From assembly GCF_024359525.1 (NCBI RefSeq), contig NZ_JAKZEU010000002.1, forward strand, positions 558,001 through 622,000: a stretch of DNA of 64,000 nt. The letters are read 5' to 3'. The position numbers and the translations under genes are program-made. This DNA comes from Paracoccus albicereus. Its GTDB lineage: Bacteria > Pseudomonadota > Alphaproteobacteria > Rhodobacterales > Rhodobacteraceae. Below, in pieces: positions 8,848 through 18,476 of the stretch (position 1 is the first letter of the stretch; each line of letters starts with the position of its first letter). The notes beneath the pieces are model-generated. The model searched no databases. It was not told where the DNA came from and saw nothing but the letters and a program-made list of their open reading frames with translations.

Positions 8848-9849
8848 TCACATCGTGACGACGATCTTGCCCTTGGCGCGTCCTGATTCGAGATGGGTAA
8901 AGGCGTCCGCGATCCGATCGAACGGATAGACCTTGTCGATGATCGGCGTAAGCTTTCCGTCCTGGATCAGCCCGGCAAGCTCTGCCAGTTCCGTGCCGCT
9001 TGGATGCATGAAAAGGAAGCGGTAGCGCACGCCGTGACGGCGCGCGGCCTTGCGCAGCGGAAATGAGATCAGCCAGAACAAGGCCGCCAGCCTACGTCCG
9101 CGACCCAGATCCTTCAACGCTGTCTGCGGCTCGGGCAGTGCGGCGACCGAAACGACCGTGCCGCCGGGTTTCACGACAGCAAAGGAATCGACGAGCGTCT
9201 CGGCCCCGATCAGGTCGAAGACGCCATCGACGTCGTGCAGATGATCCTGAAACCGTTCGGTCGTGTAGCCGATGACCTGATCCGCACCCAGCCGTTCGAC
9301 CAGCCCGCGACCGCGCTGCGAGGCCGTTGTTGCGACATGGGCGCCAAGCCATTTGGCGATCTGAATGGCGAAGGTGCCGACCCCTCCCGCACCGCCGGGG
9401 ATGAAGACTCGACTGTCCGGCCCGAGGTGCAGTTCGTCGCGAAGCGCCTGTAATGCGGTCAGTCCGGCCAGAGGTACCGCAGCGGCCATCGCGAAATCGA
9501 CATCGTCGGGCATTCGAGCGACGACATCCTCGGGCAGGACCGCGTATTCGGCGAAGGCGCCCATCGCTTCTTTGGGGACCCGCGCGAAGACGCGATCGCC
9601 CGGCGCGAAACGGGTGACATCGTCGCCCACCGCCTCGACCTCGCCTGCCAGTTCGTTGCCCATGACCGCGGGCAGCCTGTAGCGTTGGATGATCCGCAGT
9701 TTGCCTTCGCGGATCTTGAAATCAACGGGGTTCAGGCCCGCTGCGCGAACGCGGACCAGAAGCTGACCCGGTCCGACCTTAGGCATTGGGACATCGGTCA
9801 GCCCCGCGACCTCGGGGCCGCCGTAACGGGACATGACATAGGCTCGCAT
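8848..9849 (-). CDS. NADP-dependent medium-chain oxidoreductase, quinone-reductase type
   Basis: This 333-residue protein of the MDR superfamily has an N-terminal GroES-like domain (AAGLNPVDFKIREG, GNELAGEVEAVG) and a Rossmann domain with the glycine motif GGAGGVGTFAIQ at about 152-163. The catalytic and structural zinc ligands of alcohol dehydrogenases are absent, so it belongs to the zinc-independent quinone oxidoreductase/enone reductase branch. It ends 4 nt before the yejF stop side but is probably an independent unit. The physiological substrate is unknown. Confidence 0.85.
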   Translation of the reverse strand: MRAYVMSRYGGPEVAGLTDVPMPKVGPGQLLVRVRAAGLNPVDFKIREGKLRIIQRYRLPAVMGNELAGEVEAVGDDVTRFAPGDRVFARVPKEAMGAFAEYAVLPEDVVARMPDDVDFAMAAAVPLAGLTALQALRDELHLGPDSRVFIPGGAGGVGTFAIQIAKWLGAHVATTASQRGRGLVERLGADQVIGYTTERFQDHLHDVDGVFDLIGAETLVDSFAVVKPGGTVVSVAALPEPQTALKDLGRGRRLAALFWLISFPLRKAARRHGVRYRFLFMHPSGTELAELAGLIQDGKLTPIIDKVYPFDRIADAFTHLESGRAKGKIVVTM

Positions 9850-9852
9850 GCC

Positions 9853-11613
9853 CTACCCGCCCGGGTTCAGGGCCGCGGCAAGCAATGCGCGCGTGTAGTC
9901 GCTTTGCGGGTCGTCGTAGATCTGGGTGGTGGTGCCCTGTTCCACCACCTCGCCGGCCCGCATGACCATGATCTGGTGCGACATGGCTCGCACCACGCGC
10001 AGGTCGTGGCTGATGAACAGGAAGGCCAGACCGTATTTTTCCTGCAGCCCGCGCAGCAGATCGACGATCTGCACCTGCACGGTCATGTCGAGCGCACTGG
10101 TCGGTTCGTCCAGCACCACGGCTTTGGGGCGCAGGATCATCGCGCGGGCGATGGCGATGCGTTGGCGCTGACCGCCGGAAAACTCATGCGGGTAGCGATG
10201 CATGGTCTCGGGTCGCAGACCCACCTCGGCCATGATCTCGGCCACCATCTCGCGGCGGTTCCGGCCTTTCTCGACCCCGTGGACGGTCAGGCCCTCGGCG
10301 ATGATCTGTTCGACCGTCATCCGCGGAGAAAGGCTGCCGTAGGGGTCCTGGAAGACAATCTGCATGTCGCGGCGCAGGCGGCGCAGCTCTCGTCCCGTCC
10401 AGCGGGCGATGTCCTGGCCCATGAACAGGATCGGACCGTCGCTTTCGATCAGTCGCATGATGGCCAGCGCGAGTGTGGTCTTGCCCGACCCGGATTCACC
10501 GACGATGCCCAGCGTTTCACCGGCGCGGACGCTGAGCGTGGCGCCGTTCACCGCCTTGGCGTGGCCCACCGTCTTGCGCAGCAGGCCGCGCTGGATCGGG
10601 AACCAGACCTTCAGATCGCGGGTCTCGACCAGCGTTTCGGCATCCTGGGGCACCGGCAGCGCGCTGCCGGTCGGTTCCGCCGCCAGCAGCTTGCGGGTGT
10701 AGTCGTGGCGCGGATTGGCGAAGATCGCCTCTGTCGGACCCTGTTCGACGATCTCGCCGTCCTTCATCACGCAGACCCGGTCGGCAATGTGGCGGACGAT
10801 GCCCAGATCATGGCTGATGAACAGCATCGACAGGCCTTCGTCGCGCTTGAGTTCCGCCAGCAGGTCAAGGATCTGCGCCTGGATCGTCACGTCGAGCGCG
10901 GTCGTCGGTTCATCCGCGATCAACAGGTCCGGGCCGTTTGCAAGCGCCATCGCGATCATCACGCGTTGCCGTTGCCCGCCTGACAGCTGGTGCGGATAAT
11001 CCGCCAGCCGGGTTTCGGGATCGCGGATGCCGACGCGGGTCAGAAGCTCGATGATCCGCGCGCGGGCGGGCTTGCCGCTGATTCCCTGGTGCAGCGCAAG
11101 GCTTTCGGCCAACTGCCGTTCCAGCGTGTGCAGCGGGTTCAGCGAGGTCATCGGCTCTTGGAAGATGAAGCTGATGTCGTTGCCACGGATGTCGCGCAGA
11201 ACCTTGTCGGGGGCGTCGATCAACTGCCGCCCCTTGTAGACGACCGAGCCTTCGACACGGGCGGAATCGCCCAGCAGCCGCACGGTGGACAGTGCGGTAA
11301 CAGACTTGCCGGACCCGGATTCGCCCACGATCGCGACGGTCTCGCCGTGGCCGATATGGAAGCTGACGCCCTTGACCGCAGGGATGGTTTGCCCGTCCTG
11401 ACGGAAGCTGATCCGAAGGTCGTCGACGCCCAGAACGGCATCCGTGGGCGCCGCGGTGTTGGTCGCGATCTCTTCGGCCTCCCCCGGCATCCCGCGAGAG
11501 GGATCGCGATCCTCGGCCACCGCAGCGGCGCTGGCGGGACCAGGCATGATCGGATGCAGCTCGGCCTCGTCCTCGCCGGTCTGACCGCGCTGATCGGGAT
11601 GCGTGCCGCTCAT
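9853..11613 (-). CDS. yejF: Double ATPase of a YejABEF-type peptide ABC importer
   Basis: Two complete ABC domains are fused in one 586-residue chain. Walker A motifs GESGSGKS are at 97-104 and GESGSGKT at 372-379, and the first LSGGQ is at 210-214. The length and the upstream yejB and yejE identify YejF, the ATPase of an oligopeptide importer (microcin C uptake in E. coli). The start is set by an ATGA overlap with yejE at 11610-11613. An upstream extension in the frame would run into yejE. The first ~55 residues are an acidic, low-complexity N-terminal tail not usual for YejF. Confidence 0.92.
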   Translation of the reverse strand: MSGTHPDQRGQTGEDEAELHPIMPGPASAAAVAEDRDPSRGMPGEAEEIATNTAAPTDAVLGVDDLRISFRQDGQTIPAVKGVSFHIGHGETVAIVGESGSGKSVTALSTVRLLGDSARVEGSVVYKGRQLIDAPDKVLRDIRGNDISFIFQEPMTSLNPLHTLERQLAESLALHQGISGKPARARIIELLTRVGIRDPETRLADYPHQLSGGQRQRVMIAMALANGPDLLIADEPTTALDVTIQAQILDLLAELKRDEGLSMLFISHDLGIVRHIADRVCVMKDGEIVEQGPTEAIFANPRHDYTRKLLAAEPTGSALPVPQDAETLVETRDLKVWFPIQRGLLRKTVGHAKAVNGATLSVRAGETLGIVGESGSGKTTLALAIMRLIESDGPILFMGQDIARWTGRELRRLRRDMQIVFQDPYGSLSPRMTVEQIIAEGLTVHGVEKGRNRREMVAEIMAEVGLRPETMHRYPHEFSGGQRQRIAIARAMILRPKAVVLDEPTSALDMTVQVQIVDLLRGLQEKYGLAFLFISHDLRVVRAMSHQIMVMRAGEVVEQGTTTQIYDDPQSDYTRALLAAALNPGG

Positions 11614-12716
11614 GCGAAGGTCTTTCGCGGGTCGAAGGCGTCGCGGATGCCCTCGAAAATGAAGATCAGCAAGGACAGCATGATCGCGAAGGTGAAGAAG
11701 GCGGTGAAGGCCAGCCACGGGGCCTGCAGGTTCTGCTTGGCCTGAAGCGCCATTTCACCCAGCGACGCCGCGCCCGCAGGCAGGCCGTAGCCCAGATAAT
11801 CCAGTGCCGCGAGGCCCGAGATCGTGCCGGTGACGACGAAAGGCAGCATGGTCAGCGTGGCCACCATGGCATTCGGCAGGATGTGGCGGAACATGATCGT
11901 CCGGTCGGTGACGCCGAGCGCGCGGGCAGCGCGAACATATTCGAAGTTGCGGGCCCGCAGGAACTCGGCCCGGACGACGCCCACCAGCGCGGGCCAGCCG
12001 AAGAGGATCGTCACGAAGACCAGCAGCCAGAACGATCGCCCGAGGATCGCGAAGAGGATGATGATCACGTAGAGCGAGGGGGTGGAGCCCCAGATTTCCA
12101 GCAGGCGCTGGAAGATCAGGTCGGTCTTGCCGCCGAAATAGCCCTGGATGGCGCCGGCGGCGATGCCCACGGCGGAGGCGACGACGGTCACGATCAGGGT
12201 GAACAGGATCGAGGTGCGGAAGCCGTAGATCACGCGGGCCAGCACGTCGCGGGCCGTGTCGTCGGTGCCGAGCCAGTGGTCCGCGTCCGGCGCGCTTGGG
12301 GCTGTGCCGACATTGTTGATCGTCTTGTAATGGTAGGGGACGGGCGGCCAGATCATCCAGCCGGTTTCCACCGGCTGACCCTCGACCGTGCCCGAGGATT
12401 TCGCTTCGGCCATGAAGGTTTCGGGATCGTCCCAGCAGGCCTGCGATCCGCCGGTCACGATCAGGCACTGGACAGCCTCGTCGCGGTAGATCGCCTCGGT
12501 CCCGAAATCGCCACCGAAGGCGGTCTCGGGGTAGAAGTTGTAGGCGGGGAAGAAATATTCGCCGCGGAAGTTGACCACGATCGGTTTGTCGTTGGCGATC
12601 AGTTCCGCGAACATCGAAAGCACGAACAGGATCGAGAAGATCACCAGCGACCAGAAAGCGCGGCCGTTGCGGCGGAAGTTGCGCCAGCGACGCTTGTTCA
12701 GTTCGGACAGGGCCAT
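11610..12716 (-). CDS. yejE: Peptide ABC transporter permease YejE
   Basis: This inner-membrane permease has 368 residues. After the first helix (about 20-40) comes a large periplasmic segment rich in aromatic residues. The conserved YejE sequence DHWLGTDDTARDVLARVIYG follows near residue 145, then the remaining helices with an EAA-like loop (VRAARALGVTDRTIMFRHILP). It pairs with YejB. The start overlaps the yejB stop by one base (TGATG). Confidence 0.93.
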   Translation of the reverse strand: MALSELNKRRWRNFRRNGRAFWSLVIFSILFVLSMFAELIANDKPIVVNFRGEYFFPAYNFYPETAFGGDFGTEAIYRDEAVQCLIVTGGSQACWDDPETFMAEAKSSGTVEGQPVETGWMIWPPVPYHYKTINNVGTAPSAPDADHWLGTDDTARDVLARVIYGFRTSILFTLIVTVVASAVGIAAGAIQGYFGGKTDLIFQRLLEIWGSTPSLYVIIILFAILGRSFWLLVFVTILFGWPALVGVVRAEFLRARNFEYVRAARALGVTDRTIMFRHILPNAMVATLTMLPFVVTGTISGLAALDYLGYGLPAGAASLGEMALQAKQNLQAPWLAFTAFFTFAIMLSLLIFIFEGIRDAFDPRKTFA

Positions 12717-13795
12717 CAGCCGGCCCTCGATTCAAAGTCGATGCGCGGATCGACGAAGACATACATCATGTCGGACAGGATCCCGACGACCAGCGACATC
12801 AGCCCGAAGACATAGAGCGTGCCGAAGATCACCGGATAGTCGCGCTGGACCGCGGCCTCGAAGCCAAGGCGACCGAGGCCGTCGAGCGAGAAGATCGTCT
12901 CGATCAGGATGCTCGCGCCGAAGAAGACACCGAGGAACATCGCCGGAAAGCCCGCGATCACGATCAGCATCGCGTTGCGGAAGACATGGGCGTAAAGCAC
13001 GCGGCGTTCCGTCAGGCCCTTGGCGCGGGCGGTCATCACGTATTGCTTGTTGATCTCGTCGAGGAAGCTGTTCTTCGTCAGCAGCGTCAGCGTTGCGAAG
13101 CTGGAGATGGTCGAGGCGATCACCGGAAGCGTGATGTGCCAGGCGTAGTCCTTGATCTGGCCCCAGGTGGACAGGTCGGCGAAATTGTCGCTGGTCAGGC
13201 CGCGAAGCGGGAAGATCCGCCAGTAGGACCCGCCGGCAAACAGCACCATCAACAGCACCGCGAACAGGAAGGCGGGGATGGCGTAGCCCATGATGATGAC
13301 GCCCGAGGTCCAGGTGTCGAAGCGGGTGCCGTCCTTGACCGCCTTGCGGATGCCGAGCGGGATCGAGATCAGATAGGCCAGCAGCGTGGACCACAGGCCG
13401 AGCGTGATGGAGACCGGCATCTTCTCGATCACCAGATCCACGACTGAGATCGAGCGGAACCAGCTTCGCCCGAAATCGAAGGTCAGGTAGTTGCCCATCA
13501 TCGACAGGAAGCGTTCCAGCGGCGGCTTGTCGAAGCCGAATTCGCGTTCAAGCTGGGCAATGAATTCCGGCGGCAAGCCACGCGCGCCTTCGTAGCCCTG
13601 CGCCTCGACCGCCGAGCCGGTGTCGTTGCCTCCACCCGAGATGTTGGCAAAGACGTCGCCCTGCCCCTGCACCTGCGCCGCGATCTGTTCGATCGGGCCA
13701 CCGGGGACGAATTGCGTCAGGGTAAAGTTGACGACCATGATCCCGATCAGCGTCGGGATGATCAGCAACAACCGCCGCAGGATATAGGCGCCCAT
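12716..13795 (-). CDS. yejB: Peptide ABC transporter permease YejB
   Basis: The N-terminus [20 protein letters not shown] is the typical DppB/OppB/YejB first helix. The 359-residue protein has about six membrane segments and the EEA-type loop [21 protein letters not shown]. It is the first gene of yejB-yejE-yejF. The peptide-binding protein gene yejA, normally adjacent, is missing on both sides: phoR-like kinase upstream, oxidoreductase downstream. Confidence 0.93.
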   Translation of the reverse strand: MGAYILRRLLLIIPTLIGIMVVNFTLTQFVPGGPIEQIAAQVQGQGDVFANISGGGNDTGSAVEAQGYEGARGLPPEFIAQLEREFGFDKPPLERFLSMMGNYLTFDFGRSWFRSISVVDLVIEKMPVSITLGLWSTLLAYLISIPLGIRKAVKDGTRFDTWTSGVIIMGYAIPAFLFAVLLMVLFAGGSYWRIFPLRGLTSDNFADLSTWGQIKDYAWHITLPVIASTISSFATLTLLTKNSFLDEINKQYVMTARAKGLTERRVLYAHVFRNAMLIVIAGFPAMFLGVFFGASILIETIFSLDGLGRLGFEAAVQRDYPVIFGTLYVFGLMSLVVGILSDMMYVFVDPRIDFESRAG

Positions 13796-13902
13796 TCTCC
13801 CCTGCCCTTTGCCCGTCTTCGGACCTTACGCCGGCCCCTTTGCATTTGGGTCGTTTTCAGGCTTTGGGGGCCGAAAAGCAAGCGGCTCGACGGGTGCGAG
13901 GG

Positions 13903-15021
13903 CTACCCGGCCGGTGGCTGTGCAGCCGAAGCTTGCGGCAGCACAATGGTGAAGCGGCTGCCCTGCCCGCGTTCGCTGTGGATGCGAAGCCTGCCGCGAT
14001 GGCGTGCGACGATATGCTTCACGATGGCGAGACCAAGGCCGGTGCCCCCCTTCTCGCGCGAGCGGTGCGTGTCGACGCGGTAGAAGCGTTCCGTCAGGCG
14101 CGGCAGGTGGATCGCGTCGATCCCTTCGCCCCGGTCCGCGATCTCGATCGAATAGGCCGGACCACGCAGCATCGGTTCATGCGTGATCTCGCGCAGCGCG
14201 ATGCCGACCCACCCGCCGGACCCGCCATACTTGATCGCGTTTTCGATGATGTTCTGAAAGACCTGCGTCAGTTGATCCTGATCGCCGGGTATCCAAGCCG
14301 GAGCGTCCCCGGTATCGAGCTCGATCCGCACGCCGGCCTTTTCGGCGGCAGGTCCCAGCGTGGTCGCAACGCCGCCCAGCAGCACAGCCAGATCGACGCG
14401 CGCGACCGGTCGCAGTCGCTCGCCGCTTTCGACCCGGCTGAGCGAGAGCAGGTCGGACACGAGCCGGTTCATCCGGTGCGTTTCGCGCTCCATGATGTCC
14501 AGAAAGCGATCGCGCGCGGCAGCATCGTTGCGAGCAGGGCCGCGAAGCGTCTCGATGAAGCCGATCAGCGCGGTCAGGGGCGTGCGCAATTCGTGGCTGA
14601 CATTGGCTACGAAATCGCGGCGGATCTGTTCGGCGCCCTCGACCGGAGCGGTATCGATCAGGGTGACGAGCGCGCCGCCCCCCAACGTCGCGGGCAAGGG
14701 CGCCACGGTGACATCGAAGTAAGGCTCACGACCCGAACTGCCCGCCCCGATGGCGGCCCGCATCGTCAGCGCGCCACCGTTCCCGCCGGGCCCGGGATCG
14801 GAAGCGCTTGCTGCCAGGTGACCCGGCGCGAGAACACGGTCGATGGCCTGATTGACGCCGGGATTGCGCAACAGCGTGACGAAGGGACGATCCAGAGGGT
14901 CAGGGCCCAAAAGGCGTCGCGCAGCGTCGTTCGCGGCAATCACGCGGGCACGACGATCAACGGCCACGACCGCGACCGGAAGTGCGCGGACCATCGCATC
15001 GATCTGGCGCGCGACGTCCAT
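13903..15021 (-). CDS. phoR: PhoR-like sensor histidine kinase
   Basis: This 372-residue kinase has a PAS-like N-terminal domain (ALPVAVVAVDRRARVIAAND). A HisKA domain with the phospho-accepting His143 in VSHELRTPL follows, then an HATPase domain with the N-box IENAIKYG and the G-boxes DRGEG and GTGLGLAIVKHI. Sequence around HisKA (LRTPLTALIGFIETLRG) is typical of PhoR, the phosphate-starvation sensor. There is no clear membrane segment, so the chain is cytosolic or peripherally attached. No response-regulator gene (phoB) or pst genes accompany it here. The upstream neighbour is a gamma-carbonic-anhydrase-like gene. Confidence 0.75.
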   Translation of the reverse strand: MDVARQIDAMVRALPVAVVAVDRRARVIAANDAARRLLGPDPLDRPFVTLLRNPGVNQAIDRVLAPGHLAASASDPGPGGNGGALTMRAAIGAGSSGREPYFDVTVAPLPATLGGGALVTLIDTAPVEGAEQIRRDFVANVSHELRTPLTALIGFIETLRGPARNDAAARDRFLDIMERETHRMNRLVSDLLSLSRVESGERLRPVARVDLAVLLGGVATTLGPAAEKAGVRIELDTGDAPAWIPGDQDQLTQVFQNIIENAIKYGGSGGWVGIALREITHEPMLRGPAYSIEIADRGEGIDAIHLPRLTERFYRVDTHRSREKGGTGLGLAIVKHIVARHRGRLRIHSERGQGSRFTIVLPQASAAQPPAG

Positions 15022-15042
15022 CGCCTGCCCCCGCGCGCGGAA

Positions 15043-15564
15043 CTAGCCGACCGGGCGCAATGTCTCGCGGAAGCGGCGCGCCCTTTCCCGATAGCCTTTC
15101 GCGGTCTGCAGGATCGCGGCACGACCTGCATCGTCAAGCTCGCGCACCACGCGCCCCGGTGCACCCATGACCAGCGCTCCCGCTGGAATTTCCTTTCCCT
15201 CGGCGATCAGGGCTCCGGCACCGATCAGCGCACCTTCACCGATCACCGCGCCGTTCAGGATCGTCGCGCCCATGCCGATCAGCGCGCCATCCCGGATCGT
15301 GCAGCCGTGCAGCATCGCCTTGTGGCCGATCGTGCAGTTTTCGCCGATGGTCAGCGGAAAGCCCGGATCCGTATGGCAGCAGACCAGATCCTGGACGTTC
15401 GAGCCGCGCCCTACGCGGATCTCCTCGTTGTCGCCGCGCAGCACCGATGACCACCACACGCTGGCTTCATCCTCGATCACGATGCGGCCCATCAATTGCG
15501 CGTCGGGCGCGACCCAGGCATCCTTGCCGAGCCGCGGTGTGATGCCGTCAAGTTCCCAGATCAT
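15043..15564 (-). CDS. Gamma-carbonic-anhydrase-like hexapeptide-repeat protein
   Basis: The 173-residue protein is a left-handed beta-helix built of hexapeptide repeats (for example [18 protein letters not shown]). It has histidines in [26 protein letters not shown] that correspond to the zinc ligands of the gamma-carbonic anhydrase/YrdA/PaaY group. Carbonic anhydrase activity is known for few members, so function is uncertain. Its 5' end overlaps the gmk 3' end by 17 nt on the same strand, so the two are probably co-transcribed. Confidence 0.85.
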   Translation of the reverse strand: MIWELDGITPRLGKDAWVAPDAQLMGRIVIEDEASVWWSSVLRGDNEEIRVGRGSNVQDLVCCHTDPGFPLTIGENCTIGHKAMLHGCTIRDGALIGMGATILNGAVIGEGALIGAGALIAEGKEIPAGALVMGAPGRVVRELDDAGRAAILQTAKGYRERARRFRETLRPVG

Positions 15565-16198
15565 CCTGCTGCCTTTCGGTTGTCATCAGGCTTTGCACGA
15601 AGGGGCCGAGGCCGGTCTGGCGGTCGCGCCGCAGCCGTTCGGCGTTCAGGATCGTGCGCAGCCGAGCCTCGGTCTCGTCGAGATCATCGTTGACGAGGAC
15701 GTAATCGTATTCGGCCCAGTGGCTGATCTCATCCCGAGCCTTTTCCATCCGGTTCGCGATCACGTCGGCCGCATCCTGCCCGCGTGCGCGCAGACGGCGT
15801 TCCAGTTCCGCCATCGATGGCGGCAGCACGAAGATCGACACGACCTGACGACCCAGGGCCGACGCGCGGATCTGCTGGCCGCCCTGCCAGTCGACGTCGA
15901 AAAGCGTGTCGCGACCCTCGCGCATCGCCGCTTCGACCGGACCACGAGGGCTGCCATAGAGGTTGCCAAATACCTCTGCGTGTTCCAGCATCTGTCCTTG
16001 AGCGACGAGATCGCGGAACGTCACGGAATCGGTGAAATGGTAATGATGGCCGTCGATCTCGCCCGCACGCGGCGACCGTGTCGTCGCCGAAACCGAGAAA
16101 CGAAGCCCGTCGTCCCAATCCATCAGACGTCGGGCGAGCGTGGATTTGCCCGCGCCCGAAGGCGAGGATAGAATGATGAGAAGCCCGTTTCGATCCAT
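15548..16198 (-). CDS. gmk: Guanylate kinase
   Basis: This 216-residue enzyme phosphorylates GMP to GDP. The P-loop [10 protein letters not shown] is at residues 11-20. The GMP-binding stretch ([22 protein letters not shown]) follows, with [10 protein letters not shown] near residue 100. I chose the ATG at 16198 ([15 protein letters not shown]) because the upstream in-frame extension is not conserved in character and the family starts within ten residues of the P-loop. Confidence 0.95.
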   Translation of the reverse strand: MDRNGLLIILSSPSGAGKSTLARRLMDWDDGLRFSVSATTRSPRAGEIDGHHYHFTDSVTFRDLVAQGQMLEHAEVFGNLYGSPRGPVEAAMREGRDTLFDVDWQGGQQIRASALGRQVVSIFVLPPSMAELERRLRARGQDAADVIANRMEKARDEISHWAEYDYVLVNDDLDETEARLRTILNAERLRRDRQTGLGPFVQSLMTTERQQDDLGT

Positions 16199-16298
16199 GC
16201 TTGGAGCGCGTCTTTCCTCTGGCCTGCGGGCCGATAGGGACCCTGCCGCCTGACATGGCGCAAGGGTCACGGAGCGTCAAGGCGCGGGTCGTCATTCA

Positions 16299-16317
16299 AG
16301 TTGACGTCGCGTCAACT
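16299..16317. promoter_or_regulatory. Perfect 19-bp palindrome upstream of the PAS gene
   Basis: The sequence AGTTGACGTCGCGTCAACT has perfectly complementary 8-bp arms around the 3 bases TCG. It lies in the 212-bp divergent gap between gmk (minus) and the PAS-domain gene (plus), about 95 bp from either start. The spacing (TTGAC-N5-GTCAA) differs from an FNR/FnrL box (TTGAT-N4-ATCAA). It looks like a dimer-binding operator of an unidentified regulator. Confidence 0.5.
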
Positions 16318-16319
16318 AC

Positions 16320-16334
16320 TTAACCAATCGTTAG
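16320..16334. promoter_or_regulatory. CtrA-like box TTAA-N7-TTAG
   Basis: The sequence TTAACCAATCGTTAG fits the alphaproteobacterial CtrA consensus TTAA-N7-TTAA with one mismatch in the second half. It begins 2 bp after the 19-bp palindrome and lies about 75 bp upstream of the PAS gene start. If real, it would put the PAS gene (or gmk) in the CtrA regulon, which in this group controls motility and gene-transfer agents. The match is short and could be chance. Confidence 0.35.
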
Positions 16335-16410
16335 GAATCTTCTCGGTGGCTGAACCCAATTTGACGTATGGTTCGTTGGTAGTGACGGTATCCAGTTTCG
16401 GCAGCGCGTG

Positions 16411-17157
16411 ATGAGTAACTCGATGGACAGGGGTGGAAGGGACGGAGCCCAATCGACCGGGCAAGTTCTACAGATGCACGACTTCGGCCCAGAACAGCCG
16501 TCACGGATCGTTACGGAGCTGCGAGACTATTGGAACAGTCTTCGGCAGGGCCGTGCGGTCCCGAACCGGTCTGACGTCGATCCGCGCGGGATCCGGCGGG
16601 CGCTGGATTATGCCTTCATCATTGAGCGGATTGCGCCGGGTGCAGCGCGTTTCCGCTTGGCCGGCCGTCATCTGATCGATCTGATGGGAATGGAAGTGCG
16701 GGGGATGCCCGTCTGCTCGTTTCTGAACCCGGCGTCGCGCGGCCAGTTGTCGGATGTGCTGGAAACCGTCTTCAAGGCGCCCCAGATCGCCGACCTGCAT
16801 CTGCAGGCAGGATCGGATTACGCACGCCCGCATCTGAAGGCACGGATGCTGTTCCTGCCGTTGAAGTCCGATCTCGGTGACGTCACGCGCGCGCTTGGCT
16901 GTCTGATTTCGGAAGGTGATATCGGCATCGCGCCGCGTCGCTTCGATCTGGCCCATGCCGAGGTAAATGCGATCTTCGATGGCGCGAAGCCGATGCAGCC
17001 CTCACCCTCGGCCCGTGGCTTTGGTGAGGAAGCGCAGGGCTGGCGCGGCAACAAGGCGACGCGCGAGCGGACCCAAGCGCAAGCGACGCCCGCAGCATCC
17101 GCCGAGACACCGGAAGAACGCCGCGCCCGTTTCAAGGTCATCGGCCGGGACTCCTGA
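16411..17157 (+). CDS. PAS-domain protein (PAS_5/DUF1457 type)
   Basis: This protein of about 248 residues is conserved in type across Rhodobacteraceae. Residues about 25-165 look like the PAS_5 domain: RIVTELRDYWNSLRQGRAVP, RFRLAGRHLIDLMGMEVRGMP and FLNPASRGQLSDVLE. A low-complexity tail rich in Ala, Glu and Arg follows, ending EERRARFKVIGRDS. There is no effector domain, so it may act as a small-molecule or protein-interaction adaptor. The start is ambiguous between GTG 16408, ATG 16411 and ATG 16423, and none has a strong ribosome-binding sequence. Confidence 0.75.
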   Translation: MSNSMDRGGRDGAQSTGQVLQMHDFGPEQPSRIVTELRDYWNSLRQGRAVPNRSDVDPRGIRRALDYAFIIERIAPGAARFRLAGRHLIDLMGMEVRGMPVCSFLNPASRGQLSDVLETVFKAPQIADLHLQAGSDYARPHLKARMLFLPLKSDLGDVTRALGCLISEGDIGIAPRRFDLAHAEVNAIFDGAKPMQPSPSARGFGEEAQGWRGNKATRERTQAQATPAASAETPEERRARFKVIGRDS

Positions 17158-17199
17158 CGATCCGTGTCAGCGGTTTTCGGACCGCGACGACCAGTAGCG

Positions 17200-18381
17200 T
17201 CAGCGCGCCGGGACGACGCGCACTGCACCACCTTCGGCCGACAACGCGATTTCTCCACGCGCGAGCCGTAGTGCGTCTTCGCCGAACACCTCGGCGCGCC
17301 AGCCTTGAAGTGCCGGCAGATTGCGCTCTCCAGAAGCGATGGCGTCCAGATCGGAACTGGCGGCAATCAGCTTGGCGGCAACACCGACTTCTTCCGACTT
17401 GGCCTTGAGAAGGACGCGCAGAAGGTCTGCCAACGCCCCATTGCCTGCCCTGCCCTGCACCTGCTCGGGCATCTTGGGGAGGTCGCGCGTCTCCAGTCCC
17501 ACCTTGACAGCGGCGAGGATACCGGTGGCGATCTCCCCCCGCCGCGCATCGCGCAGCAGCAGCCTCGATTTACCCAGATCAGCCTCGGAAGTGGGCTTGG
17601 TTGAGGCCAGCTCGATCATCGCATCGTCCTTGAACACGCGCGAGCGCGGGACGTCGCGCTCTTGCGCGAATCGTTCACGGAACTGCGCGAGTTCGCGCAG
17701 GATGGCCAGAAAGCGCGGTCCGTTCGAGCGCGTGCGGACGCGCAGCCACGCCTCTTCTGGGCGGGTGATGTAGGTTTCGGGATCTTCCAGGACCGCCATC
17801 TCTTCGGCCAGCCAGGACCGACGGCCAGATCGCGACAATTCGCGATCGAGATGTTCGTAGATGGCGCGCAGATGCGTCACGTCGGCCAGGGCGTAGGTCT
17901 TCTGTGCATCGCTCAGCGGGCGGCGGGACCAGTCGGTAAAGCGAGACGACTTGTCGAGATTGGCGCGTGCGATCTTCCGCACCAGCGTCTCGTAGCCGAC
18001 CTGCTCGCCAAAGCCGCAAACCATCGCAGCCACCTGCGTGTCGAACAACGGCGCGGGGATCAGGCCTTCGTCATGGAAGAAGATTTCCAGATCCTGGCGC
18101 GCGGCGTGGAACACCTTGACCGTGTCCCGATGCCGGAACAGATCGTAGAGCGGCGCCAGCGACAATTCTTTTGCCAGCGGATCGACGAGGACTGCAGGCC
18201 CGCCCTGCGATTTCGGCGCGTCGGCAGGCGGCAGCGCCAGCTGGATCAGGCAAAGCTTTGAGTAATAGGTCCGCTCGCGCAGGAATTCCGTATCCACGGT
18301 GACGTAGGGCGCCTGCTTCGCCTGTTCGCAGAAGGCGGCCAGGTCCCCGGTCGTGGTGATGGTCGTGATCGTGTCGGTCAT
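17200..18381 (-). CDS. rnd: Ribonuclease D
   Basis: This 393-residue 3'-5' exonuclease acts in tRNA 3'-end maturation. The DEDD exonuclease domain opens with VTVDTEFLRERTYY (Asp30, Glu32). FHAARQDLEIF and KTYALADVTHLRAIYEHL carry the further acidic residues. A HRDC-type nucleic-acid-binding domain fills roughly residues 205-290. It lies directly downstream of tgt on the same strand (95-nt gap), both acting on tRNA. Confidence 0.93.
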   Translation of the reverse strand: MTDTITTITTTGDLAAFCEQAKQAPYVTVDTEFLRERTYYSKLCLIQLALPPADAPKSQGGPAVLVDPLAKELSLAPLYDLFRHRDTVKVFHAARQDLEIFFHDEGLIPAPLFDTQVAAMVCGFGEQVGYETLVRKIARANLDKSSRFTDWSRRPLSDAQKTYALADVTHLRAIYEHLDRELSRSGRRSWLAEEMAVLEDPETYITRPEEAWLRVRTRSNGPRFLAILRELAQFRERFAQERDVPRSRVFKDDAMIELASTKPTSEADLGKSRLLLRDARRGEIATGILAAVKVGLETRDLPKMPEQVQGRAGNGALADLLRVLLKAKSEEVGVAAKLIAASSDLDAIASGERNLPALQGWRAEVFGEDALRLARGEIALSAEGGAVRVVPAR

Positions 18382-18476
18382 GATGGGCCTGTGATGCTGG
18401 GCGGGTCATCCGCCGGTGAAGTGCAGATAGGATTGACGCGCTGTCTTGGAAAGCGTGGTCGGCGCGGAACGCCGGG

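Noticed and set aside
13832..13880. A terminator between the phoR-like gene and yejB
   Set aside because: GGCCCC and GGGGCC can pair, but the loop is over 25 nt and no stable continuous stem forms.
16299..16317. An FnrL box
   Set aside because: The arms are TTGAC/GTCAA with a 5-bp spacer instead of TTGAT-N4-ATCAA.
16361..16390. A sigma-70 promoter for the PAS gene (TTGACG at 16361-16366)
   Set aside because: No acceptable -10 hexamer lies 16-18 bp downstream.
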